Shown here: piece by piece, positions 1-12,700 of the stretch
Layout of the letters: each line of letters begins with the position of its first letter
Numbering within the stretch: position 1 is the stretch's first letter
Origin: Nemertoderma westbladi
Lineage: Eukaryota; Xenacoelomorpha; Nemertodermatida; Nemertodermatidae
Assembly: GCA_032718475.1 (NCBI GenBank)
Contig: JAUCBJ010000931.1
Coordinates: 1-30,852 of the forward strand
Length of the DNA stretch: 30,852 nt
Direction of reading: 5' to 3'
Position numbers and translations under genes: made by a program
The notes under the pieces: generated by a model
Databases searched by the model: none
The model's input: the letters and a program-made list of their open reading frames with translations, nothing else
Told to the model about the DNA's origin: nothing

Positions 1-319
1 CTTATTATAACGTTATCTTGGCAGATCCCATACGGTTTACTACATAATACTATCATCAATACAATAGAGTAGTACTCAAGCTAATAGTATAAGCTGTCAG
101 GGGTACTTTTTTGTGGTTTCAGTACAATTGGAATGGGACTTTTTCGTATCGCAATGCCATGATATCGAATTGTTGATGAATCGTTAATTTAATGTTGAAC
201 ATCCAATGATGTGTTATGTTATGTAAAATATCTATTAGAAATATATGTAGCTCTCTTATTTTCAGATTTGAATTGTAATTATTGGTTTGCAATACCTGTA
301 GTTGTATTGCGTTAGAACC

Positions 320-326
320 TATAAAG
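320..326 (+). promoter_or_regulatory. TATA-like element upstream of gene A
   Basis: TATAAAG lies about 105 bases before the ATG at 430 and 125 before the one at 451, a plausible place for a core promoter with a short 5' UTR. AT-rich DNA gives such matches by chance. The rest of 1-429 shows no other feature. Confidence 0.25.
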
Positions 327-450
327 GGAATTATTATTTCGCACTTTGAATATTATTAGGCTTTTGTTTTTGAATCATGTTGGATTTGTGCAATGTCCAT
401 TCCTCTGGAGCTGTTATTATTTTTCCACAATGAATTCAACCAATTATCTT

Positions 451-751
451 ATGAACATATTCAAACTAACGATATTACTACACGTGTTCGGCAATCAATT
501 CGTTTACTCTCAGTGTCAGGGTCCCTTTGAAAACACGAATATATCAAAATCACAACAAACAGAAAGAGACTTTTTGTTAACATTCTATAAGGAAACTCGT
601 GGTCCTAATTGGTCAATCAATAGTGATAATAAGTGGACCAACCAATCACACCATTGCTGCTGGTTCGGTATTACCTGCAATGATAAACAACGGGTAACTG
701 CCATGCGTTTAGTAAACTTCAATCTGGATGGAATCCTGCCAACGTTTACAG
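451..751 (+). CDS. Gene A exon 1: signal peptide and plant-like LRR N-terminal cap
   Basis: The ATG at 451 gives a compact hydrophobic leader (MNIFKLTILLHVFG...) with a likely cleavage near residue 20, before QCQGPF. The in-frame ATG at 430 adds a polar extension and is the alternative. Residues 37-80 have the LRRNT_2-type pattern: an aliphatic helix (DFLLTFYKET), then GPNW, a second Trp (KWTNQS) and C-C-W-x-G-I-x-C with Cys 69, 70 and 76. The first LRR strand follows (VTAMRLVNFNLDGILP). The exon ends ACAG/GTAAGT, phase 1; the split codon is completed as Gly by exon 2. Gene B exon 1 has the same layout, which supports it. Confidence 0.85.
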
Positions 752-3700
752 GTAAGTTTGTGTTAAATCTTAAGAGCTAATCTTCCAAATATATATGTTA
801 TATTATGTATCGAATAATTAATACGTTATATAATAATTTTATGCGAGTGAGAATGACATGTTTTGTTGTTATATAAATTTAATTTACCATAATATGTATA
901 AATTGCCGATTGTGAGTGTAAGTTCAATGCTACATCATATGTAAAACTCAAACCACAGGATCTTCTACGTCTTCATAGCTCCCCCCCCCCCCGCCCCCTC
1001 CTGAGAGTAATAATGTCACGTTCGTGGGGCCGTCGCGTTGTTTTTTGGACGGATCCATCATGGATGTCCTTATTTCTCACGTGTGTTTGTTTTTGTCATA
1101 CTTAGGCCTGTGGGAACTCTTCTAACCTTCTTTCAACTCTTTATCATACTTAGCCCTGTGGGAACCCTTCTAGCCTGCTCCCAACTCTTTATCATACTTA
1201 GGCCTGTGGGAACCCTTCTAGCCTACTTTCAACTCTTTATCATACTTAGGCCTGTGGGAACCCTTCTAGCCTGCTTTCAACTCTTTATCATACTTAGGCC
1301 TGTGGGAATCCTTCTAGCCTGCTTTCAACTCTTTATCATACTTAGGCCTGTGGGAACCCTTCTAGCCTGCTTTCAACTCTTTATCATACTTAGCCCTGTG
1401 GGAACTCTTCTAACCTTCTTTCAACTCTTTATCATACTTAGCCCTGTGGGAACCCTTCTAGCCTGCTTTCAACTCTTTATCATACTTAGGCCTGTGGGAA
1501 CCCTTCTAACCTGCTTTCAACTCTTTATCATACTTAGGCCTGTGGGAACCCTTCTAGCCTGCTTTCAACTCTTTATCATACTTAGGCCTGTGGGAACCCT
1601 TCTACCCTGCTTTCAACTCTTTATCATACTTAGGCCTGTGGGAACTCTTCTAACCTTCTTTCAACTCTTTATCATACTTAGCCCTGTGGGAACCCTTCTA
1701 GCCTGCTTTCAACTCTTTATCATACTTAGGCCTGTGGGAACCCTTCTAGCCTGCTTTCAACTCTTTATCATACTTAGGCCTGTGGGAACCCTTCTAACCT
1801 GCTTTCAACTCTTTATCATACTTAGGCCTGTGGGAACCCTTCTAGCCTGCTTTCAACTCTTTATCATACTTAGGCCTGTGGGAACCCTTCTACCCTGCTT
1901 TCAACTCTTTATCATACTTAGGCCTGTGGGAACTCTTCTAACCTGCTTTCAACTCTTTATCATACTTAGCCCTGTGGGAACCCTTCTAGCCTGCTTTCAA
2001 CTCTTTATCATACTTAGGCCTGTGGGAACCCTTCTAGCCTGCTTTCAACTCTTTATCATACTTAGGCCTGTGGGAACCCTTCTACCCTGCTCCCAACTCT
2101 TTATCATACTTAGGCCTGTGGGAACCCTTCTAGCCTGCTTTCAACTCTTTATCATACTTAGGCCTGTGGGAACCCTTCTAGCCTGCTTTCAACTCTTTAT
2201 TATACTTAGGCCTATGGGAACCCTTCTAACCTGCTCCCAACTCTTTCTCATACTTAGGCCTGTGGGAACTCTTTTAACCTGCTTTCAACTCTTTATCATA
2301 CTTAGGCCTGTGGGGACCCTTCTAACCTGCTCCCAACTCTTTATCATACTTAGGCCTGTGGGAACCCTTCTAACCTGTTTCAACTCTTTATCATACTTAG
2401 GCCTGTGGGAACTCTTTTAACCTGCTTTCAACTCTTTATCATACTTAGGCCTGTGGGAACCCTTCTAACCTGCTTTAACTCTTTATCATCCTTAGGCCTG
2501 TGGGAACCCTTCTAGCCTGCTTTCAACTCTTTATCATACTTAGGCCTGTGGGAAACCCTTCTAGCCTGCTTTCAACTCTTTATCATACTTAGGCCTGTGG
2601 GAAACCTTCTAACCTGTTTCAACTCTTTATCATACTTAGGCCTGTGGGAACTCTTTTAACCTGCTTTCAACTCTTTATCATACTTAGGCCTGTGGGAACC
2701 CTTCTAACCTGCTTTCAACTCTTTATCATACTTAGGCCTGTGGGAACTCTTCTAACCTTCTTTCAACTCTTTATCATACTTAGGCCTGTGGGAACCCTTC
2801 TAACCTGCTTTCAACTCTTTATCATCCTTAGGCCTGTGGGAAGTGGGAACCCTTCTAGCCTGCTTTCAACTCTTTATCATACTTAGGCCTGTGGGAACCC
2901 TTCTAGCCTGCTTTCAACTCTTTATCATACTTAGGCCTGTAGGAAACCTTCTAACCTGTTTCAACTCTTTATCATACTTAGGCCTGTGGGAACTCTTTTA
3001 ACCTGCTTTCAACTCTTTATCATACTTAGGCCTGTGGGAACCCTTCTACCCTGCTCCCAACTCTTTATCATACTTAGGCCTGTGGGAACCCTTCTAGCCT
3101 GCTTTCAACTCTTTATCATACTTAGGCCTGTGGGAATCCTTCTAGCCTGCTTTCAACTCTTTATCATACTTAGGCCTGTGGGAACTCTTCTAACCTTCTT
3201 TCAACTCTTTATCATACTTAGGCCTGGGGAACACTTCTACCCTGCTCCCAACTCTTTATCATACTTAGGCCTGTGGGAACCCTTCTACCCTGCTCCCAAC
3301 TCTTTATCATACTTAGGCCTGTGGGAACCCTTCTAGCCTGCTTTCAACTCTTTATCATACTTAGGCCTGTGGGAATCCTTCTAGCCTGCTTTCAACTCTT
3401 TATCATACTTAGGCCTGTGGGAACTCTTCTAACCTTCTTTCAACTCTTTATCATACTTAGGCCTGGGGAACACTTCTACCCTGCTCCCAACTCTTTATCA
3501 TACTTAGGCCTGTGGGAACTCTTCTAACCTTCTTTCAACTCTTTATCATACTTAGGCCTGGGGAACCCTTCTACCCTGCTCCCAACTCTTTATCATACTT
3601 AGGCCTGTGGGAACCCTTCTAGCCTGCTTTCAACTCTTTATCATACTTAGGCCTGTGGGAATCCTTCTAGCCTGCTTTCAACTCTTTATCATACTTAGGC

Positions 3701-6700
3701 CTGTGGGAACTCTTCTAACCTTCTTTCAACTCTTTATCATACTTAGGCCTGTGGAAACCCTTCTAGCCTGCTTTCAACTCTTTATCATACTTAGGCCTGT
3801 GGGAACTCTTCTAACCTTCTTTCAACTCTTTATCATACTTAGGCCTGGGGAACACTTCTAGCCTGCTCCCAACTCTTTATCATACTTAGGCCTGTGGGAA
3901 ACCTTCTAACCTGTTTCAACTCTTTATCATACTTAGGCCTGTGGGAACTCTTTCAACCTGCTTTCAACTCTTTATCATACTTAGGCCTGTGGGAACCCTT
4001 CTAACCTGCTTTCAACTCTTTATCATACTTAGGCATGTGGAAACCCTTCTAGCCTGCTTTCAACTCTTTATCATACTTAGGCCTGTGGGAACTCTTCTAA
4101 CCTTCTTTCAACTCTTTATCATACTTAGGCCAGTGGAAATCCTTCTAGCCTGCTTTCAACTATTTATCATACAGTACTTACTTAGGCCTGCGGAACACTT
4201 CTAGCCTGCTCCCAACTCTTTATCATACTTAGGCCTGTGGGAACCCTTCTACCCTGCTTTCAACTCTTTATTATACTTAGGCCTGTGGGAACCCTTCTAC
4301 CCTGCTTTCAACTCTTTATTATACTTAGGCCTGTGGGAACCCTTCTGCCCTGCTTTCAACTCTTTATTATACTTAGGCCTGTGGGAACCTTTCTAGCCTG
4401 CTTTCAACTCTTTATCATACTTAGCCCTGTGGGAACCCTTCTAGCCTACTTTCAACTCTTTATCATACTTAGCCCTGTGGGAACCCTTCTAGCCTGCTTT
4501 CAACTATTTATCATACTTAGGCCTGTGGGAACCCTTCTACCATGCTTTCAACTCTTTATTATACTTAGGCCTGTGGGAACCCTTCTAGCCTGCTTTCAAC
4601 TCTTTATCATACTTAGGCCTGTGGGAATCCTTCTAACCTGCTTTCAACTCTTTATTATACTTAGGCCTGTGGGACCCTTCTACCATGCTTTCACTCTTTA
4701 TCATACTTAGGCCTGTGGAACCCTTCTACCATGCTTTCAACTCTTTATTATACTTAGGCCTGTGGGACCCTTCTACCATGCTTTCACTCTTTATTATACT
4801 TAGGCCTGTGGGAACCCTTCTAACCTGCTTTCAACTCTTTATTATACTTAGGCCTGTGGGACCCTTCTACCATGCTTTCACTCTTTATCATACTTAGGCC
4901 TATGGAACCCTTCTACCATGCTTTCAACTCTTTATTATACTTAGCCCTGTGGGAACCCTTCTAACCTGCTTTCAACTCTTTATTATACTTATAAGCCTGT
5001 GTGAACCCGTTTAGGCCATCATCCCTGTAGACTTCTCCTAGCTTGCTTTCAACTCTTTATCATATATCCCCATTTGGGGCGTCATGTGGCACTTCAAGGC
5101 GATATGCTTGCTTACTCCTTTCCTCTTCATTATTGTGTTGGGGTATGACGAGTGTTTGTTTTGATTGACCACTATAATATACATGGGGTATAAATTATTA
5201 TTTAATTAATAGCAATGTTTACCATTATTATTACTATTTATTATAATTCAGTTAAACGTATATTATATTTTGAATCTGTTGCGAGATATACTTTATCGTG
5301 ATAAAATATTGTGCTTTTATCTTTTATATTACTTGTGCACCTGTGCGGTGATAAAGATCTTAGAAGAAGCTAATGATAGCGCATTGAATATTTATAAGTT
5401 TATATAATTATATATAATATAAAAATATTAACCAATACTATTACTGTTTTAGGAATGGAATTCCTTCGAATATTTATCCTTCGACATAATTATTTGAAAG
5501 GATCATTGGATGGATTTTTCCAATCTGACATCAATTTATCTAAGATCGAAAACTTTGAAGTGAGCTTTAACACCCTAAACGGTACAATCACTACCGAAAA
5601 CATGAAAGCTATGGTTAACCTTCGAATCTTCAGAATCAGCACAAATTACGGTTTAGGGGGAGATATCTTGCCGGCGATTTGTTCGCTAAATAAACTCGTA
5701 ATATTTAGCGCAGGACAGACAAATATTTCGGGATCAATGCCAGATTGTCTAGGTAACCTTACCCAACTAAGTTTCTTAGACGTCGAATACTGCCAAAACA
5801 TCAAAGGAAGGATACCGCATTCAATCTCCGAACTATCAAACATAGTTAGAATTCATCTGTCCCACTCAAATTTTGATGGTCATTTGCCTCTTGACTTCGG
5901 CCAAAATTTCAAACATTTGATAGATTTAAAACTCTCCAACAACAAATTTATAGGTGAGTTTCCAAAGGCTATTAGTAACGCCAGTGTACTTCAGGTTTTC
6001 GATATTTCGAACAATTCTTTCAATGGCAGATGCCCCAGTTTAATCAATTTGTCTAAATTGGTTCATTTCAAGGCTTCATCAAATAGATTCACGTCGTTTC
6101 CTATTCTTCCTCGACTTGTTCAAAACATAGAATATTCGGATAATCCATTGGGATCAACCGCTGACTTCCAAGCCTACATAGCTGGCTTGCAAAATCACAT
6201 ATCTATACGAATATTTGACTTCCACAACTGCGGATTGGGTGGAATCATTCCACCTGAGGTAATGCGTCTTGGCGATCAAGGTGTAATGAAACTTATTTTG
6301 AATGACAATAATTTTATTGGCGAGATCCCGGAGCCACTGACCATGATGTATCTAACAAGTATCGACTTACGAAATAACAATTTGAGCGGAATGTTGCCAA
6401 CTAAAATCAATAACTGCCAATCTTTGAAGACCTTGGATATTCGCGGCAACCCCAATATGTTCATTGGGGCTTTAGATAAAGCGAGTTATTTCTTCGACTA
6501 CACTGGCCAATCGCACATACCGGATCGCAACTGCACCTGTCCTTCTCTCAAACTTCTTAAACAGCATGGAGACGGCAGCCAGATACTTACAGATCCTTCA
6601 TTTTATAATTTTGAGGGCTGCAGATGCGTCAGTGGTACTTTTGGCTCCTGGGGCCTTTGTTTATCCTGTATTCCAGGTGGAATTTGTCATGGAAACGCAG

Positions 6701-9700
6701 TAAATAGCACAGTCCGCGTTCCTACGAATTCTTGGGGATACCCTAACAGAGCTAACGTCACTAAACTGATAGAATGTGGCTACCGAAATAGTGGTTACAT
6801 TACGGCTTGTAATCCCAACGGAACAGCAGAATGCTTTCTTCATTGGCGTGACAGCCGCTTCAGTGAATACGAAATTCGGTGCGGGTCTGAGGGGATGTGC
6901 CGTGAGAACATGACCGGCCACATGTGTCAACAATGCATCAATTCATCGTTATACAAAGATGGTAATGAATGTTTGCCATGCGAGGCCACTGCTGGTATGA
7001 ACCGTACAGCTCTCTCTGTAGCTGCCGTGGTTATATTTGTCATTTTCGCTCTCCTTGTATTCGTTAACCCATTGATTACTAAAAATAGTGGCAATTTAAG
7101 AGTGGCATGTCGAAGGCTCCACTTGACAAATCTAAAAATGGGAGTATCGGAATTTATTCTAATCGCTGTTCAGTTTGGCTTGTGCGTTTTCGCACTACGG
7201 AGTTTCTGGACTTTTAGCCTTTCTGTGGTTATTCTTACACTTTCGCTCGGTAGAGGTAAATCCAATTACCTCGGTATTGCCAAGTCGTTTATCTTTTACT
7301 CCCAAACGCTGGGGTTATTGATGGCCAGCGACTTATCTGTCGTAATACCGGGCTACGACGCTATTACATCCGCTGCAAGATCGCTGTCCTTCGGATTTAG
7401 AGGTCTCCAATGCTTTCTACAGAATTTACAGAGCGAATCAACGAAAATTTCGTTGTTAGTTTCACTGCCTTACATCGCAATTGGGATATTGCTTGTTTTT
7501 TTTATACTGTTTGTCATTTGTAAGCGATATTTGATCCCCGCAAGCCTTCAGATGCCCAGCATCGCATATGGAATAAAAGATCACTATCCTTTGTATTCCA
7601 ACAAATATTGTCTCCCCATAATCAACGCGCTCACTGACAGTGAATTATTACTATTACACAATCTTGGGGGTTTAGTTTTGTCCATGTCTGGAATGGTGTA
7701 TTTTCCAATCGCTTTGAGGGGACTGAAGGGAATTCACCCGGCTGTATTGAGTAACTCTACCGGTTCGAACGACTACTATATGAAGCATTACCCCTCCATT
7801 CGCACGGGTACCTGGGAACATTATGCCATACTTGTTCCATCTGCGATATGTTGCGTACATTGGCATCTATTCATCTTAATAACTTGGCGATTGATTCGTG
7901 TCTACAAGGCCAAATACAACCATATCAAGTAAGTACACACATACGGTGAGTGCTCACCATTGTATGCACTTACCACAATAATATACTATTACGTGATTCG
8001 TTGTTGTGAATCGTAAAATCTTTTGTGAACAGTGATCAGGTGTTTTCCGCATTATCACTGCAGGAATATTAGCCAGATCGTGCGGGCAAAATAATTGTTT
8101 CATTAGCTAGTTTACAGTCTCAACTGTGTGTTCACAGCTAGTCTCAAACGTGTAATTAGTTATATGTATATTAACACCAACATACAACATATTATTATTA
8201 TAACTTTTCGTAGGGCACAGCTTTTGCAAAGTCGGCAATGACGTCCAGGTGGGATCGAACTGGTGACCTCCGGGTTGGAAGTCTGACGCTTAACCATTCA
8301 GCTAGCGCCTCTTGTAAAATATAGACCGGTGGAAATTCTATCTGATACCTTGTATGTCTGCAAATTACCTCATCATGGCCTCCCATCTGTCAATACCATC
8401 ATCTGCTGCCACTGTGCTCAACCCTACCGTACTTGGCCGTATTAAACCACTCGCTACAATGAAAGGGTAGTGTATATTAACCATGAACCATCACGGCCAC
8501 AATGATTAATTATACACTCTAGCTACTCGGACTCGGACTTCCAACCCGGAAGTCACCAGTTTGATCCCACCTGGATGGACGTCTTGCCGACTTTGCAAAA
8601 TGTAACCGTTTGCAAACAACATGTATTATGATGTTTGCGTTTTCTTCAATATATAGTCACAACCATCCATAAAAGCTAATCTTTCAAAAAGTTGTTGATC
8701 TATTTCTTCCAGTGAAATCATGGGGTCTCCAAATCGCAAATAGTTTCGATACAAATTTTTGATATTAACTAATAAATATATAGTTTATCCGTTCTCAAGC
8801 GCAAAATATTATGGGAACGCTGAATAAATACCGGGTATCTTTTATATACGATGAAACACTGAGAATCATAGAGGAAGTGCACAGTAAATCCATTCCGTTT
8901 ACCTGAACAGCGTAATATTCGTGAAGGATCTTTTAGAAGTTCCTTATCGCGGATGTTCTTATTTTTTCTTTATAAAAAAGAGTTAGAAATGCACTACTTT
9001 TTTAAAATATTAGTTAGAAAAAGCGGATTTTTTAAATAAAATTAATATATTTTTTATTACTATTTCATTTAAATATAGTAAATATTTACATATTCAAAAC
9101 GTCTTTCACACTGTATTTATATTACACTTTATGAGTGGATGTAAAACACGAAACACCCGCGGCAACCAGAAGGCTTGTTTGTTACCTGTAATCTGGGAGG
9201 ACACCACACTAACTCCCAAGGATGAAACTTCCCTAAATATTACTCCCCCCGCAGAAGCAAGGTACCAATTGCATCGTTGGGTGTGCTTTTAATATAAGTC
9301 TATAAATTATTTGCTTAAAATCCTGATTAATTCGACAATATTTAAAATGTTATACTAAATACAAAATATTTTATGTTTTGGTAGGACATCGATCGAATAT
9401 AACCAGGAAGAGAAAGAGTTTGCAATTAAACTAATAGAGTCCTTTGTCGGCAGCGTTCTACTTCCATACAAGGATACACACCAATACATGGAATTATGGT
9501 TCCTATTGCGTCAGTATCTACTCGCCGTTGCGTTTACTCAACTTCCTATGCATTCAGTGGCTGCAACTAAAACTTCTGCCATCAGCCTAATATTACTATT
9601 TTCGTTATCGCTACATCTGAGGTTGTTACCCTATAAGAAAAGGGGAAAAAGACTCTCTAATCTGGAAAACTGGCTGGAAGGTGAGTGTGAGACAGTGACT

Positions 9701-12700
9701 TCCGTAACTTTATTAATACAGTAATAGTAGGCCTACAGTTATTTATGTAGCCCACTTTTCATCTAAGGTTCAAAAGAAACAGATGGTAAAAAAGACAAAA
9801 ATGAAAATTTACAGAAAAAATTATATGTAGGCCCGATCGAATGAGCATGTTTTTGAATGATTGGTCACTTGAATGATTCCAAATCTGATATGAGGGCAAG
9901 GATGTTGTATACACCAGGAGGGGCAGCTTACGGGAACATATTCAATTACAGTAAGTTGCGACTAATATTAGGATACCATCCCCATGGTATAGGTCTAATG
10001 TAATGTGCGAACCTGCGAAGTATAGTGATAAGCGAAAAGGCGACCAATTAGAGCTGGAGATCACATTTTCACTTGCTGCTGTTATTGTACGCCTCTATCT
10101 AAGAAAAGGATGTACAAAATGTAGAACTTTATAGGGCGGGTGACTTTTATATAGGTGAGAATTGTTTATACGGCGGGTTGGATTCAAGTAGCATCCAGTA
10201 GGGCATAGCATACGAGTTAGGCCCCACGTCTATGTTACTCAACGTCTGCATAGCATACGAGTTAGGCCCCACGTCTATGTTACTCAACGTCTGCATAGCA
10301 TACGAGTTAGACCCCAGTTACTCAACGTCTGCATAGCATACGACTTAGGCCCCACGTCTCTGTTACTCAACGTCTGCATAGCATACGAGTTAGGCCCCAC
10401 GTCTCTGTTACTCAACGTCTGCATAGCATACGAGTTAGGCCCCACGTCTCTGTTACTCAACGTCTGCATAGCATACGAGTTAGGCCCCACGTCTATGTTA
10501 CTCAACGTCTGCATAGCATACGAGTTAGACCCCACGTCTCTGTTACTCAACGTCTGCATAGCATACGACTTAGGCCCCACGTCTATGTTACTCAACGTCT
10601 GCATAGCATACGAGTTAGGCCCCACGTCTCTGTTACTCAACGTCTGCATAGCATACGAGTTAGGCCCCACGTCTCTGTTACTCAACGTCTGCATAGCATA
10701 CGAGTTAGGCCCCACGTCTCTGTTACTCAACGTCTGCATAGCATACGAGTTAGACCCCACGTCTCTGTTACTCAACGTCTGCATAGCATACGACTTAGGC
10801 CCCACGTCTCTGTTACTCAACGTCTGCATAGCATACGAGTTAGGCCCCACGTCTCTGTTACTCAACGTCTGCATAGCATACGACTTAGGCCCCACGTCTC
10901 TGTTACTCAACGTCTGCATAGCATACGAGTTAGGCCCCATGTCTCTGTTACTCAACGTCTGCATAGCATACGAGTTAGGCCCCACGTCTCTGTTAATCAA
11001 CGTCTGCATAGCATACGAGTTAGGCCCCACGTCTCTGTTACTCAACGTCTGCATAGCATACGACTTAGGCCCCACGTCTCTGTTACTCAACGTCTGCATA
11101 GCATACGAGTTAGGCCCCACGTCTCTGTTACTCAACGTCTGCATAGCATACGAGTTAGGCCCCACGTCTATGTTACTCAACGTCTGCATAGCATACGAGT
11201 TAGACCCCACGTCTCTGTTACTCAACGTCTGCATAGCATACGAGTTAGGCCCCACGTCTCTGTTACTCAACGTCTGCATAGCATACGAGTTAGGCCCCAC
11301 GTCTCTGTTACTCAACGTCTGCATAGCATACGACTTAGGCCCCACGTCTCTGTTACTCAACGTCTGCATAGCATACGAGTTAGGCCCCACGTCTCTGTTA
11401 CTCAACGTCTGCATAGCATACGAGTTAGACCCCACGTCTCTGTTACTCAACGTCTGCATAGCATACGACTTAGGCCCCACGTCTCTGTTACTCAACGTCT
11501 GCATAGCATACGAGTTAGGCCCCACGTCTCTGTTACTCAACGTCTGCATAGCATACGAGTTAGACCCCACGTCTCTGTTACTCAACGTCTGCATAGCATA
11601 CGACTTAGGCCCCACGTCTCTGTTACTCAACGTCTGCATAGCATACGACTTAGGCCCCACGTCTCTGTTACTCAACGTCTGCATAGCATACGAGTTAGGC
11701 CCCACGTCTCTGTTACTCAACGTCTGCATAGCATACGAGTTAGGCCCCACGTCTCTGTTACTCAACGTCTGCATAGCATACGAGTTAGGCCCCACGTCTC
11801 TGTTACTCAACGTCTGCATAGCATACGAGTTAGGCCCCACGTCTCTGTTACTCAACGTCTGCATAGCATACGAGTTAGGCCCCACGTCTCTGTTACTCAA
11901 CGTCTGCATAGCATACGAGTTAGACCCCACGTCTCTGTTACTCAACGTCTGCATAGCATACGAGTTAGGCCCCACGTCTCTGTTACTCAACGTCTGCATA
12001 GCATACGACTTAGGCCCCACGTCTCTGTTACTCAACGTCTGCATAGCATACGAGTTAGACCCCACGTCTCTGTTACTCAACGTCTGTTCTTGTATTTATT
12101 AAACGCCTCACACTCTGATCTTATAAAGAGATGGATTATATGTATTGAATTAATTAGTTATTATAGTATATCGATCGGTTTCAGACATCATTTTATTTTA
12201 GGATTTGTTATTGGTGGTCTTATCATCACAAACATTGGGGCAGTACTAGCTCACAACGCCATGTCTTACATCCAGTACTTTGGTAAAGAGTTATCCACCG
12301 TGGACGAAAGCATTGTTATTATTGGCGTTCTTGTCATCAATGGTTCGATCATTGTAGCGTTCCCTGTCTCTTTAATAATTCGGTTCGTAACAAATAAACT
12401 CTTATTGTTCCATATTTATTTACCATACTATAACTGTAGCACAAATTATTGACATTTATTATGAATTAGGTCAGTAGATCACTATTACATATTTTGTTGT
12501 TATTTTTTTATTAATTTACTGTAAAAACACTCATATCTATTTATTTATTTATATAGATGTAACACGTAGCGAATTCGACATAAATGGTTATGTATAACGG
12601 CGTTTTAACGATTTTGGGAAATGTAACAAGGGCGTTATCATGGATATCTGGGCGTATTGACTACTTGTAACGATTACGCCTTAGTGGCGCTCTCAGTGTA

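Noticed and set aside
1038-4897. Long plus-strand open frames with a 16-residue repeat (VGTLLACFQLFIILRP-like)
   Set aside because: They arise because the 48-bp minisatellite period is a multiple of three. They lie inside intron 1 of gene A, shift wherever a unit has an indel, and have no promoter or splice context.
1097-5064. CRISPR-like regular repeats
   Set aside because: Repeats are contiguous without unique spacers, there are no cas genes, and the context is eukaryotic.
5646-7866. Several minus-strand open frames opposite gene A exon 2 (and similar ones opposite gene B exon 2)
   Set aside because: They are shadows of the coding frame, without splice signals or recognisable protein features.
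8235-8311. Functional tRNA gene on the minus strand
   Set aside because: A and B boxes are present, but the anticodon and acceptor stems do not pair, and a related copy nearby has the same non-tRNA body; it is a SINE-like piece.
10284-12102. 598-codon minus-strand and 535-codon plus-strand open frames with 15-residue repeats
   Set aside because: Both come from the 45-bp array, open on both strands by periodicity. Array edges cut them arbitrarily, and variation does not favour synonymous changes on either strand.
12090-12201. Coding extension upstream of gene A exon 4
   Set aside because: The frame is open by chance; the pyrimidine-rich acceptor at 12201 and phase match with exon 3 set the exon start.
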